DNA of 64,000 nt from Pseudomonas fluorescens (GTDB lineage Bacteria; Pseudomonadota; Gammaproteobacteria; Pseudomonadales; Pseudomonadaceae): NCBI RefSeq assembly GCF_003732425.1, contig NZ_MOBX01000014.1, forward strand, positions 548,816 through 612,815, in the 5' to 3' direction. Of this stretch, positions 52,798 to 62,139 are shown one piece after another. The notes under the pieces are model-generated. The model saw only the letters and a list, made by a program, of their open reading frames with translations, made no database searches and was not told where the DNA came from. Made by a program: the position numbers and the translations under genes. Within the stretch, counting starts at the first letter, position 1. The number at the start of each line of letters is the position of its first letter.

Positions 52798-53580
52798 TTA
52801 TTTGCCGCTGTACAGATTCAGATCGCCAAAGTGTTTCTTTTGAATCTCGGCGTATTTGCCGTCATCGTGTAACGCTTTGATACCTTTATCTAAAAGCGCT
52901 TTCAGCTCAGTGTTACCTTTCTTAATACCGACAGCGGTTTTGGCTGGCAGCAATTCGCTGTCGACTGGCTTGCTGACGTCATAGTCGGCGCCCTGTGGCG
53001 ACTTCAAAAAGCCCAGTTCGGCTTGCAGCATGTCCTGAATGCCGGCGTCGAGACGGCCGGAGGTCAGGTCGGAGTACACCTGATCCTGGTTCTGATAGGC
53101 CTGGGTTTTCACGCCGGCCTTGTCCAGCACGGCTTTGGCGTAGGCTTCCTGAATGGTGCCTTGCTCGTAACCGACGGTTTTACCTTTCAGCGACGCAACG
53201 TCGGCGGTGATGCCGGAGCCTTTCTTGAACACATAAGCGGTCGGGCCGGAGAACAGCTCGCTGGAGAAGTCGATGACTTTTTCGCGGGCCGGGGTCACGG
53301 TCATCGACGAGATCACACCGTCGAATTTATTGGCCTTGAGGCCCGGAATCATGCCGTCGAAGTCACTTTCGACCCACTTGCACTTGACCTTCAGTTCAGC
53401 GCAAATCGCGTTGCCCAGGTCGATGTCGAAGCCCACCAGGCTGCCGTCGGCCGCTTTCGACTCGAACGGTGCGTACGAAGGGTCAACGCCAAAGCGCAGC
53501 TCTTTGTATTCCTTGGCCAGCGCGGAGCCGGCGGCCATGCACAACGCCAGTGCAGAAAGGGTCAGCAATGCTTTTTTCAT
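52798..53580 (-). CDS. Periplasmic basic amino-acid binding protein
   Basis: 260 residues. Residues 1-22 are a signal peptide (KKALLTLSALALCMAAGSALA). The mature protein is a family 3 solute-binding protein, with DPSYAPFESKAADGSLVGFDIDLGNAICAEL at its N-terminus and LNLYSGK at its end. The ligand-binding pattern is that of Arg/Lys/His/ornithine binders (ArgT, HisJ, AotJ); the exact amino acid is not readable. It is the first gene of the transporter operon, with its promoter expected in 53581-53799. Confidence 0.92.
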   Translation of the reverse strand: MKKALLTLSALALCMAAGSALAKEYKELRFGVDPSYAPFESKAADGSLVGFDIDLGNAICAELKVKCKWVESDFDGMIPGLKANKFDGVISSMTVTPAREKVIDFSSELFSGPTAYVFKKGSGITADVASLKGKTVGYEQGTIQEAYAKAVLDKAGVKTQAYQNQDQVYSDLTSGRLDAGIQDMLQAELGFLKSPQGADYDVSKPVDSELLPAKTAVGIKKGNTELKALLDKGIKALHDDGKYAEIQKKHFGDLNLYSGK

Positions 53581-53799
53581 TATTCAATCCCTAAGAACCA
53601 ATATGAGCGCTTGTGGCGCAGAATTATTGTTACTGGAACGCGTACGACCTATAGAAAGTAGCAATTTCCGAACCAGAGTCCCGAACAAGTGTTTTAAAAG
53701 GTTGGAGAGAGGTCGTCGAAGAGGATTGCATGCCCGGAAATGGGCATGGCGATTTCGTTGCACTGTTTCGGATCAAAACCCGACCTGGAACGGTGATTT
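53581..53799. other. Expected promoter region of the amino-acid transporter operon
   Basis: About 220 bases upstream of the binding-protein gene without a gene. No clear hexamer pair or operator was identified; the REP pair begins at 53800. Confidence 0.5.
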
Positions 53800-53925
53800 C
53801 CTGTGGCGAGGGAGCTTGCTCCCGCTCGGCTGCGCAGCAGTCGCATAACCTGCAATCCAGGTATGTCTGGAAAAATGCCGGGGAGTGCTTCGCCCTCCAG
53901 CGGGAGCAAGCTCCCTCGCCACAGG
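53800..53925. repeat. Palindromic repeat pair (GGCGAGGGAGCTTGCTCCC family)
   Basis: Units CCTGTGGCGAGGGAGCTTGC and GCGGGAGCAAGCTCCCTCGC in inverse orientation with about 70 bases between. The same pair occurs at 59640. Confidence 0.93.
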
Positions 53926-53975
53926 TGATCCAGGCAAGTGAGCTGTTCCCAAAAACACTGTCCCGGGAAAAGGGG

Positions 53976-55664
53976 TCAGGCCAGCAGATCCTGCAGGGTG
54001 GCGAGGCTATCGGCCTCATCCACGGTTTTGTCCTGGCGCCAGCGCAACATCCGTGGAAAGCGCACGGCGATCCCGCTCTTGTGCCGCCGCGACAGGGCAA
54101 TGCCTTCGAAACCCAGTTCAAACACGAGGCTCGGTTTCACACTGCTGACCGGGCCGAACTTTTCCACGGTGGTCTTGCGCACGATGCTGTCGACCTGGCG
54201 CATCTCCTCATCGGTCAGCCCCGAATAGGCCTTGGCAAACGGCACCAGCGCGCGCTGGCTCGACTCGGGCGGGCCGTCCCACACGGCGAAGGTGTAATCG
54301 CTGTACAGACTGGCCCGGCGGCCATGACCGCGCTGCGCGTAAATCAGCACCGCGTCGACACTGAACGGGTCGACTTTCCACTTCCACCAGACGCCCATGT
54401 CCTTTGTCCGGCCGACGCCATACAACGCGTCGCGTGCCTTGAGCATCATGCCTTCGACACCCAGTCGCCGTGAGGCTTCGCGCTGACGGGCGAGGTCGAG
54501 CCAGTCGCTGCCGGTCAGCACCGGCGAGGGTAAAAGTACCGGGCTGTTGCAGCGGGCGATAACATCTTCCAGCTGCGCGCGGCGTTTGATCTGTGGCTGG
54601 TTGCGCCAGTCGTCACCCTGCCATTCCAGCAGGTCGTAGGCGAGCACCACCACCGGCACGTCTTCGAGGATTTTCTTGTCGAGGGTTTTGCGGCCGATGC
54701 GTTGTTGCAGCAGGGCGAAGGGTTGCACCGCCGGCGGTTCGGTCGATTGCGGATCGAAAGCGTCTTCAGTGCGGGGATGCGTGCTTTTCCACACGACGAT
54801 TTCGCCGTCGATCACCGTGCCGTCGGGCAAGCCGTGCACCAAGACATCCAGTTCCGGGAAGCGCTCGGTCACCAGTTCCTCGCCCCGCGACCAGATCCAC
54901 AACCGGCCTTCACGCTTGACCACTTGTGCGCGGATGCCGTCCCACTTCCACTCAATCTGCCAATCGCTGGCCGGGCCGATCAGCGTTTCGAATTCTTCCA
55001 CCGGTTGCGACAAGGCATGGGCGAGGAAGAACGGGTACGGCTGACCGCCACGCTGGGCATGTTCATCGCTGGATTCAGGCGCAATCAGCTTCAGATAGCT
55101 GGCGGCGCTCGGCCGGTTGGACAGATCGGTGTAACCGACCAGACGCTGCGCCACACGCTTGCTGTCCAGCCCGGCCATCGAGGCCAGGGCTCGGGTGACC
55201 AGTAGCTTTGACACACCAACGCGGAAACTGCCGGTGATCAGTTTGATGCACAGCATCAGGCTCGATCGATCCAGTTGCGCCCACAGCGCAGGCAATTGGC
55301 GGCTCAGGTATTCCGCGGTTTCACCGCGCAGCGGCAGCAGTTTGTCTTCGATCCACTCGGCGAGGCCGGCGTCGGAAGTGTGCGGGTTTTCCGCGAGCAC
55401 CAGCGAAATGGTTTCCGCCAGGTCGCCGACCGCTTGATAGCTTTCCTCGAACAACCACGGTTGCAGGCCGGAGACCTCGACGGCGAGCTCGCGCAGAATT
55501 CTCACCGGGACCAGTTGCCGGGGCCGGCCACCGGACAGAAAGTACACCGCCCATGCGGCATCATGCGGTTCGGCTTGGGCGAAGTAAGTCTGCATCGCCG
55601 CCAGTTTGGCGTTGCTCGAGGTGGTCGCGTCGAGTTCGGCGTATAGCTCGGCAAAGGCTTTCAT
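53976..55664 (-). CDS. ATP-dependent DNA ligase (cisplatin-damage-response type)
   Basis: 562 residues. A helical N-terminal domain of about 230 residues precedes the nucleotidyltransferase core, with the nucleophile Lys in EWKWDGIRAQ (near residue 239) and the later DGEIVVWKS. The OB-fold follows (ALIYAQRGHGRRASLYSDYTF). It seals DNA breaks together with the exonuclease gene whose start it overlaps by 4 bases. This is the standard ligase of the ligase-associated repair cluster. Confidence 0.92.
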   Translation of the reverse strand: MKAFAELYAELDATTSSNAKLAAMQTYFAQAEPHDAAWAVYFLSGGRPRQLVPVRILRELAVEVSGLQPWLFEESYQAVGDLAETISLVLAENPHTSDAGLAEWIEDKLLPLRGETAEYLSRQLPALWAQLDRSSLMLCIKLITGSFRVGVSKLLVTRALASMAGLDSKRVAQRLVGYTDLSNRPSAASYLKLIAPESSDEHAQRGGQPYPFFLAHALSQPVEEFETLIGPASDWQIEWKWDGIRAQVVKREGRLWIWSRGEELVTERFPELDVLVHGLPDGTVIDGEIVVWKSTHPRTEDAFDPQSTEPPAVQPFALLQQRIGRKTLDKKILEDVPVVVLAYDLLEWQGDDWRNQPQIKRRAQLEDVIARCNSPVLLPSPVLTGSDWLDLARQREASRRLGVEGMMLKARDALYGVGRTKDMGVWWKWKVDPFSVDAVLIYAQRGHGRRASLYSDYTFAVWDGPPESSQRALVPFAKAYSGLTDEEMRQVDSIVRKTTVEKFGPVSSVKPSLVFELGFEGIALSRRHKSGIAVRFPRMLRWRQDKTVDEADSLATLQDLLA

Positions 55665-56695
55665 GCGGGCATCTCGGCGATGGTCGGTTCGGTGGCGAGG
55701 TTTTCTTCTTCGTCATCGCCGTATTCGGTGTTGAACCCCTGGGCATCCAGACCCTGTTCGCGCAGATGCCGCACCAGTACGCCGATCGAGCCGTGGGTGA
55801 CCATGACGCGTTCCGCGCCGGTCTGCTCGATAGCCCAAAGCAAGCCGGGCCAGTCGGCGTGATCGGAGAGCACGAAACCGCGGTCAACGCCGCGCCGCCG
55901 TCGGGTGCCACGCAAACGCATCCAGCCGCTGGCAAATGCGTCGCTGTACTCGCCAAAACGGCGCATCCAGCTGCTGCCTCCGGCCGAAGGCGGGGCGATG
56001 ACCAAGGCCTGGCGCATGATCGGGTCGTTCTTTTTCACGTCTCCGGCGTAGATCGTCGGCGGCAAATACACGCCGGCCTCGCGGTAGACCCGGTTCAGCG
56101 GTTCGACCGCGCCGTGGCTGAGGATCGGGCCGAGGGTTTCATCGATGCCGTGGAGAATCCGCTGGGCCTTGCCGAACGAGTAACAGAACAACACGCTGGC
56201 CTTGCCGGCCGCGATATTGGCCGCCCACCACTGGTTGATCTCGCTGAACACCTGCGCCTGTGGCTGCCAGCGATAGATCGGCAGGCCGAAGGTCGATTCG
56301 GTGATGAACGTGTGGCAACGCACCGGTTCGAACGGGGCGCAGGTGCCGTCCGGTTCGATCTTGTAGTCACCGGAGGCTACCCAGACTTCGCCACCGTACT
56401 CCAAACGCACTTGTGCCGAACCAAGCACGTGGCCCGCAGGATGAAAACTCAGGGTGACACCGTGGTGCGTCAGGCGCTGGCCGTAGGCGAGGGTTTGCAG
56501 GTTGATGTCCTGACCCAGGCGCGCGCGCAGAATCCCTTCGCTGGCGCTGCTGGCCAGGTAATGTTGGTTGCCGCTACGGGCGTGATCGCCGTGGGCATGA
56601 GTAATGACCGAACGCTCGACGGGGCGCCACGGGTCAATGTAGAAATCTCCGGCAGGGCAGTACAGACCCTCGGGGCGGGCGATAACAAGGTCCAT
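55661..56695 (-). CDS. Ligase-associated exonuclease (metallo-beta-lactamase fold)
   Basis: 344 residues. The HxHxDH motif is HAHGDH near residue 33 and later metal ligands follow, including ASGDYK and LSDHADW. This is the ligase-associated DNA damage response exonuclease family. The stop overlaps the ligase start (ATGA), so it is the first gene of the two-gene unit. Confidence 0.9.
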   Translation of the reverse strand: MDLVIARPEGLYCPAGDFYIDPWRPVERSVITHAHGDHARSGNQHYLASSASEGILRARLGQDINLQTLAYGQRLTHHGVTLSFHPAGHVLGSAQVRLEYGGEVWVASGDYKIEPDGTCAPFEPVRCHTFITESTFGLPIYRWQPQAQVFSEINQWWAANIAAGKASVLFCYSFGKAQRILHGIDETLGPILSHGAVEPLNRVYREAGVYLPPTIYAGDVKKNDPIMRQALVIAPPSAGGSSWMRRFGEYSDAFASGWMRLRGTRRRRGVDRGFVLSDHADWPGLLWAIEQTGAERVMVTHGSIGVLVRHLREQGLDAQGFNTEYGDDEEENLATEPTIAEMPA

Positions 56696-56764
56696 GTCCT
56701 TACCAGAATGGGGGGCTTGTTAGCTATGAGGCTGGCGCCTGTCTGGAAGTTCTATCGACTTTGA

Positions 56765-57080
56765 AGAGCAACCCTCACCCCAGCCCTCTCCCGGAGGGAG
56801 AGGGGGCCGTCCGAGGTGTCTGGCGAGTGACATCGACCTGAGAAACCGAGTCGATTATGGATTCGGCAATGCTCGTTCAGGTCGGCGTATGACTCCAGCA
56901 ATCCCCGATCAGTCTCTCTCTTTTTGAGGCGACCGAGGTGTCTGGCGAGTGACATCGACCTGAGAAACCGAGTTGATTATAGATTCGGCAATGCTCGTTC
57001 AGGTCGGCGTAAGTCTGCAGCAACCCCCAATCAGTCCCCTCTCCCTATGGGAGGGGGTTAGGGTGAGGGGCTTTTGATCT
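56765..57080. repeat. Composite repeat: 122-bp tandem duplication inside CCCTCTCCC arms
   Basis: Units starting at 56811 and 56933 are almost identical (CCGAGGTGTCTGGCGAGTGA, then GACCTGAGAAACCGAGT). Arms of ACCCTCACCCC / CCCTCTCCC type and their inverted copies stand at both ends (56770 and 57035 region). The whole 390-base gap between the exonuclease and quiP genes consists of this element. Confidence 0.9.
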
Positions 57081-57085
57081 GCAGC

Positions 57086-59536
57086 TTATTTGCCGGGAGT
57101 AAGGGTCAAACGAGTTTTGCCGTACACCCGGTCAAAGTTCTGCGGCTGCATCGGCAAACCGATGTATTGCCCCTTCAACCACGCATCGATGCCATTGAGG
57201 TAATTCGGACTCACCGGATTACCCGACTGCCCCGTACCGTTCTGGCCCATCAGCGGTTCGGCCTGGCCGAAGTCGACGATGAAACGCATGGACGGCGCGC
57301 GCGTCGTGGTGAAATCCTGACCCCAGGCGAACGCCGAGGTGTTCAGCGTGGTGTGATCACCACCGGCTGCCAGTGGTCCGCGCACGGTCTGGCCATTGCT
57401 GTTCTTCCAGGCATAGCTGTGCAGCTTGCCCCACTGCCAGGCGCGGTGGTCGCCGCCCAATTGGCTGTCGCCCGCGCTGATCGCTGCTGCGAGGCTGCGC
57501 GCGAGAATCACCGCTTTGTCTTCTTTCTGTGGCGTGCGCAGATCATCCCAGAACGGACTGTCCTCGCGTCCCAACAAATGGTCAGCCTGCGCTGCGTAGG
57601 ACAAATCACCATTGGCGATAAACGCTTTCCACGCCGGGCTGGATTCCGGGCCGAGTTCGTCGAGGAAGATCTGCTTCATGCTTTCCTGCAGGAACAGCTC
57701 ATAGATCGCCGCGTCCGCCGACGTCGGGCTGAGCTTGCCGTCGAACGCCATCAACCGCGTGAACGCTTCGCGCGCCTTGCTGCGATCCGCTTCCGGCAGA
57801 GCATCGATCGCCTGTTTCAGCGGCTGCTTCATGCCCGGCGCTTCGAAGACTTTCTTCAACTTGGCGGCGAAGGTGGTGGTCTGGTCGTACTGCATGGCGA
57901 TCACGCTGCGGCTGTCGTGCTTGCCGCTGCCGGCCAGTTCCGCCATGCGCTCGCCACGTTCCGGCGCCGCCCAGGAGTTCGACAGTTGCATGCCGTAACC
58001 GTGAGGAATCACGCGCTGGTTAGCGGTGCCGAGCCAGCCTTGCGCCGGATCCTGATCGTACGGATGCAGCATCGGGTCGGCGTAACCGTCCCAGTCGTAG
58101 CGGCCTTCCCAGCCCGGCGACGGCAGCAAGCCTTCGCCTTCGCGGCGATTCGGGAAACGGCCGGTGACTTGCCAGCCGATGTTACTCGCGTCGGCAAATA
58201 CCAGATTCAGGGCAATGGCGCGGATTTCACGGCTGGCATCCGAGGCGCGTTCAACAGTTTGCGCACGGGTCAGATCAAAAAATGCATCCAGCGACTTGTC
58301 GTCGGTGAAGCTCGGGGTCTGTAAGGCCAGGCCGAAACCGTTGCCTTGCGCCGCGGCTTGAGCGCTGTTGAGCAACGCGCCGTGGCGGGTTTCGTACACC
58401 GCTTCGCGAATCGGCCGCTGGCCTTTGACGAAGTAGGTTTCGTTACGTACGCCCAGCGGTTGCCATTTGCCGTTGACCTCGTAGGTCAGGCTGCTGCCCT
58501 GGCGACGAATTTTTTCCAGAAACAGATCCTGGTTGTCGCCGAGCACGCTGGTCATGCTCCACGCGACTTTGCCGTTGAAACCGCCGAGGACCAGTGGCAA
58601 ACCGGCAACGGTGACGCCGGCAGCCTGATATTTCGGTGCACGAATCTGCACGAAGCTCCACAGCGATGGCGCGGCCAGCGGCCCATGGGCGTCGCTGGCC
58701 AGCAGGCTCTTGCCGCTGCGGCTGCGTTGCGGGGCGATTGCCCAGTTGTTCGAAGACGTCGTGCCGAGCAGGGTCAGCGCCGACAGTTGCTGGCTGGCAT
58801 TGCTCAGCTCGGTCAGCCCCGGGATCTGCCCGTTGAGCTTGAGCCCTTGCAGCTTGTCGGCCTCGGCCAGTGGCAGGTTTTCGTCAGGCGCGGACGGCGT
58901 CAGCCAGGCGAGCTTGTCGCTGGTGACGGTTTGCGCGAGTACCAGCGAGGAAATTTCCTCCGGCAGGTTGGCCGACTGGCTGAAATTCAACAGAGCAAAA
59001 ATCAGCGCCGAATCTTCCGGTTTCCAGTATTCCGGCTTGTAGCCGCTGGAGGCGAGGTCGCCCGGCAGTTTGTCGGCGTAGCGGAACAGGTAGGCGTTGA
59101 CGCCCCGCGCATAGACTTCAAAGAAGCGCTTGAGGCGGGGCGACGAGGCTTTGTACAGCTCGCCGGCGCTTTTCTTCAGATTGACCGCGCGCATGTAGCG
59201 GTCGGCGTCGAGCATCGACGCGCCGGACATTTCCGCCAGACGGCCCTGCGCCAACAGGCGCAAGGTCACCATCTGATTGATGCGATCACTGGCGTGGACG
59301 TAGCCGAGGCTGAACAGTGCGTCGTGGAAGGTGTTGCTTTCGATCAACGGCATGCCCATGGCATTGCGACGTACCGACACGTTCTGCGCCAGACCCTTGA
59401 GCGGTTGCACGCCGGAGGTCGGCGGGAGGGTGTCCTGAGCGTTCCAGGTCTGGCAACCGGACAGGCCCAAAACACCGGCCACTGCTGCGGCAACGCCGAA
59501 CCGGGGAAGAAAATGTGTGAGGGCTGGCGAGGCCAT
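57086..59536 (-). CDS. quiP: Acyl-homoserine lactone acylase QuiP
   Basis: 816 residues. The start includes a signal sequence ending in a lipobox-like LSGC (Cys28), so the protein may be a lipoprotein or may be exported in the usual way. It is an Ntn-hydrolase precursor: the catalytic Ser of the beta chain is in TTSSNNWAIAP (about residue 262), where self-cleavage is expected. The gene order with a glutathione S-transferase matches PA1032-PA1033. QuiP hydrolyses long-chain acyl-homoserine lactones, so it may degrade its own or other species' signals. Confidence 0.87.
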   Translation of the reverse strand: MASPALTHFLPRFGVAAAVAGVLGLSGCQTWNAQDTLPPTSGVQPLKGLAQNVSVRRNAMGMPLIESNTFHDALFSLGYVHASDRINQMVTLRLLAQGRLAEMSGASMLDADRYMRAVNLKKSAGELYKASSPRLKRFFEVYARGVNAYLFRYADKLPGDLASSGYKPEYWKPEDSALIFALLNFSQSANLPEEISSLVLAQTVTSDKLAWLTPSAPDENLPLAEADKLQGLKLNGQIPGLTELSNASQQLSALTLLGTTSSNNWAIAPQRSRSGKSLLASDAHGPLAAPSLWSFVQIRAPKYQAAGVTVAGLPLVLGGFNGKVAWSMTSVLGDNQDLFLEKIRRQGSSLTYEVNGKWQPLGVRNETYFVKGQRPIREAVYETRHGALLNSAQAAAQGNGFGLALQTPSFTDDKSLDAFFDLTRAQTVERASDASREIRAIALNLVFADASNIGWQVTGRFPNRREGEGLLPSPGWEGRYDWDGYADPMLHPYDQDPAQGWLGTANQRVIPHGYGMQLSNSWAAPERGERMAELAGSGKHDSRSVIAMQYDQTTTFAAKLKKVFEAPGMKQPLKQAIDALPEADRSKAREAFTRLMAFDGKLSPTSADAAIYELFLQESMKQIFLDELGPESSPAWKAFIANGDLSYAAQADHLLGREDSPFWDDLRTPQKEDKAVILARSLAAAISAGDSQLGGDHRAWQWGKLHSYAWKNSNGQTVRGPLAAGGDHTTLNTSAFAWGQDFTTTRAPSMRFIVDFGQAEPLMGQNGTGQSGNPVSPNYLNGIDAWLKGQYIGLPMQPQNFDRVYGKTRLTLTPGK

Positions 59537-59639
59537 GGCAAAGCTCCTGCGGGGGGTAGCGTCAGTAAAGGCGCTACGTTAGTGAGCAGGAGGGTGCCGC
59601 GCAAGCGGACGACAGAGTTATTTCTGCGTTTATAGGAAA

Positions 59640-59770
59640 CCTGTGGCGAGGGAGCTTGCTCCCGCCGGCTGCGCAGCAGTCGTCATCCGGACATCGCGGT
59701 TCGTCTGATAAATCGCGGTGTCTGGTTTGGGAGCGCTTCGCACTCCAGCGGGAGCAAGCTCCCTCGCCAC
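59640..59770. repeat. Palindromic repeat pair (GGCGAGGGAGCTTGCTCCC family)
   Basis: CTGTGGCGAGGGAGCTTGCT and its inverse GCGGGAGCAAGCTCCCTCGC, like the copy at 53800. Confidence 0.93.
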
Positions 59771-59790
59771 AAAGGGCTCCTCAGCGATCC

Positions 59791-60435
59791 TCAGGATTTG
59801 GGTGGATTGATCTTCTGCACCAGTGCATACGCCTTCACCGTCGCCGGGCGATCCTTGATGTGGTTGAACCAGCGCAGCACATGGGGGAAGTCCTCAAGGT
59901 TCTGGCTCTGCCACTTGTGCGAGACGATCCACGGGTAAATCGCCATGTCGGCAATGCTGTATTCGCTTCCGGCGACGAATTCGTTATCGGCGAGTTGCTT
60001 GTTCAGCACGCCATACAAACGTGCGGTCTCGTCGATGTAGCGTTTGATCGCGTAAGGGATTTTCTCCGGGGCGAACTGGCTGAAGTGATGATTTTGCCCG
60101 GCCATCGGCCCCAAACCGCCCATCTGCCAGAACAGCCACTGCAGCGCCGTTTGTCGACCGCGCAGGTCTTTGGGCAGGAACTTGCCGGTCTTCTCCGCCA
60201 GATACAAAAGAATGGCCCCGGATTCGAACAACGACAGCGGCTCGCCGCCATCGGCCGGCTCATGATCGACGATGGCCGGGATGCGGTTGTTGGGGGCAAT
60301 CTTCAGGAAGTGCGGCTGGAATTGCTCGCCCTGACTGATGTTGATCGGATGCACGTTGTACGGCAGGCCGGCTTCTTCGAGGAACAGGGAGATTTTGTGG
60401 CCGTTGGGGGTGGTCCAGTAATACAGGTCGATCAT
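59791..60435 (-). CDS. Glutathione S-transferase, YfcG/YghU-like
   Basis: 214 residues from the ATG at 60433-60435. The start LYYWTTPNGHKISLFLEEA with TPNG is typical of the nu-class disulfide reductases YfcG and YghU; the C-terminal helical domain follows. It probably reduces disulfides with glutathione. It is the neighbour of quiP, as in P. aeruginosa PA1033, without evident operon coupling. Confidence 0.88.
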   Translation of the reverse strand: MIDLYYWTTPNGHKISLFLEEAGLPYNVHPINISQGEQFQPHFLKIAPNNRIPAIVDHEPADGGEPLSLFESGAILLYLAEKTGKFLPKDLRGRQTALQWLFWQMGGLGPMAGQNHHFSQFAPEKIPYAIKRYIDETARLYGVLNKQLADNEFVAGSEYSIADMAIYPWIVSHKWQSQNLEDFPHVLRWFNHIKDRPATVKAYALVQKINPPKS

Positions 60436-60581
60436 GGAGAACTCCAAAACTGAAATGGACTTGCGTGCGGACAGCAAACGCCGGCGTCAGGTCGTCCCGT
60501 GTGCGTTCGATAGCTTGCTCAACAAGAACAGGTGATGCTGAACTGCGCAGAATTCAATGACCTCGCGTGAGAAAAATCGCC

Positions 60582-61139
60582 ATGGAGCTTCAGGGCAACG
60601 CTGCACTGATCATCATCGACCAGCAAAAAGGCATCCTGCAGCCACGTTTGGGGCGGCGCAATAATCCGCAGGCGGAAGAGCGAATCCTTGATTTGCTGGG
60701 GCTTTGGCGGCGTAGCGGGCGACCGGTGATTCATGTGCAGCATCTGTCGCGTGAGCCGGATTCGGTGTTCTGGCCGGAGCAGGACGGGGTGGAATTTCAG
60801 CAAAGGTTTTTGCCCCAGGACGGTGAATGGCTGATTCAGAAACAAGTGCCGGATGCGTTTTGTGCCACCGGGTTGGCGGTGCGGTTAGCAGAGGCGGGGA
60901 TCGGGCAATTGGTCATCGTCGGCGTGGCCACTAACAACTCCGTGGAATCGACGGCGCGCACGTCGGGGAATCTGGGGTTTGATGCGTGGGTGGCGGAGGA
61001 TGCGTGCTTTACCTTCGACAAGGCTGATTATTTCGGCACGCTGCGCACAGCTGAAGAGGTGCACGGGATGTCGTTGGGGAATTTGCACGGTGAGTATGCG
61101 ACGGTGGTCAGCTGTGCACAGATTCTGGCGGCTGGCTGA
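60582..61139 (+). CDS. Isochorismatase-family hydrolase with Ser in place of Cys
   Basis: 185 residues from the ATG at 60582; a GTG at 60567 is an alternative start. The catalytic Asp is in IIIDQQ (D13), Lys in LIQKQVP (K87), and the position of the usual nucleophilic Cys is Ser120 in VATNNSVESTAR. The family hydrolyses ethers or amides through the Cys; members with Ser here exist but their reaction is unsettled. The gene is divergent from the GST gene. Confidence 0.82.
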   Translation: MELQGNAALIIIDQQKGILQPRLGRRNNPQAEERILDLLGLWRRSGRPVIHVQHLSREPDSVFWPEQDGVEFQQRFLPQDGEWLIQKQVPDAFCATGLAVRLAEAGIGQLVIVGVATNNSVESTARTSGNLGFDAWVAEDACFTFDKADYFGTLRTAEEVHGMSLGNLHGEYATVVSCAQILAAG

Positions 61140-61411
61140 CAAATCTCTGTTGAATCTCCCGCCGCCATCGCTGGCAGGCCAGCTCCCACAGTGGATTGCA
61201 TTACAACTGAAGAAACCCGCTTACCTGTAGGAGTGAGCCTGCTCGCGATAGCGGTCTGTCAGGCGACAACGTTGTTGCATGTGCCGGCCTCATCGCGAGC
61301 AGGCTCACTCCTACAGGGATTGCATTCCAGCTGAAAGAACGCGGTCAACTGTGGGAGCGAGCCTGCTCGCGAAGGCGTCAGGTCAGGCGAAGTGATTTTT
61401 CGCCCAGAGCA
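61140..61411. repeat. Gap with three REP-type units
   Basis: 61224-61317 is a pair with TGTAGGAGTGAGCCTGCTCG arms; 61350-61376 is a single TGTGGGAGCGAGCCTGCTCG unit. The gap otherwise holds nothing recognisable. Confidence 0.88.
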
Positions 61412-61615
61412 TCAAGCGCCGTGGCACTTCTTGAATTTCTTGCCGTTGCCGCATGGGCACGGGTCGTTGCGGCCGACGTCTTTCAGGGCGTTGCGCACCG
61501 GTTCCTGGTGGGCGTGGCCGCAGTTCGGGCCGTGCACGTGGCCATGGTCATGCTCGTGATGATGGTCATGATCGTGGTTGCAGTCAGGGCCATGGACATG
61601 AGGTTGCTGGGTCAT
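61412..61615 (-). CDS. His-rich SEC-C protein
   Basis: 67 residues. The N-terminal half is very rich in His (HDHDHHHEHDHGHVHG) and Asp, like a metal-binding tail; the C-terminal half is a SEC-C motif (GRNDPCPCGNGKKFKKCHG) with zinc-binding CPC...KKCH. It overlaps the LEA-type lipoprotein gene by 4 bases. A metal buffering or metal-delivery role is inference. Confidence 0.8.
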   Translation of the reverse strand: MTQQPHVHGPDCNHDHDHHHEHDHGHVHGPNCGHAHQEPVRNALKDVGRNDPCPCGNGKKFKKCHGA

Positions 61616-62106
61616 CGGTGTTGCTCCGGAATTAAATCGGCGGGGATTATCACGCCATTGCGCTCAAGGTGCACGTAGTGGGCGATGAATAAACCGGTTT
61701 CCATCTCACCCTGCAAGCGATAGGGAATCTGCTGGTTCGAGCTTTTCAGCATTTTCACCACGTCTTTTACCCGCGGCCACAGGTTGGTGCGGATCGGCAC
61801 TTTGAAATACGCGCTGCGTTTCGGCCCGACGGTGAACCAGTGTTCATGCTCGCCCTCAGCCAGCAACATGTCCGCCAGATGAATGCGGTATTCGATGCCG
61901 CGTACGGTCAGGTCGCTGTCGTTAGGGTTATCGACGCGAAAGTGCAGGATAAATTTCTGTTCGAGCAGTTTGGCCCGCACCACCTCGACTTTCACCAGAT
62001 GCACGGCGGGATCGACGCTGTCATCGCTGAACCACGACGCGCAACCGCCGAGGTTCAGGATCAGCATCAAAAACAGAAAATGTAGTGTGCGCCAGCGACC
62101 GAGCAT
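61612..62106 (-). CDS. LEA type 2 (WHy-domain) lipoprotein
   Basis: 164 residues. The start MLGRWRTLHFLFLMLILNLG ends in a lipobox GGC, so Cys22 is lipidated. The WHy/LEA-2 beta fold follows, with VDNPNDSDLTVRGIEYRIHLA and VPIRTNLWPRVKDVVKML. Such domains occur in desiccation proteins and in bacterial envelope lipoproteins of unknown function. The gene overlaps the SEC-C gene and the two are one unit. Confidence 0.82.
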   Translation of the reverse strand: MLGRWRTLHFLFLMLILNLGGCASWFSDDSVDPAVHLVKVEVVRAKLLEQKFILHFRVDNPNDSDLTVRGIEYRIHLADMLLAEGEHEHWFTVGPKRSAYFKVPIRTNLWPRVKDVVKMLKSSNQQIPYRLQGEMETGLFIAHYVHLERNGVIIPADLIPEQHR

Positions 62107-62139
62107 GGTTTTACTCCCTTTGCGGGCAGTCTAGCCGCT

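Noticed and set aside
53630..54473. Open frames on both strands across the REP pair before the ligase
   Set aside because: They run through a repeat palindrome and the ligase end and show no protein-like pattern.
56811..57036. Possible CRISPR array
   Set aside because: Only two long units of about 122 bases, with no short repeats and unique spacers and no cas genes.
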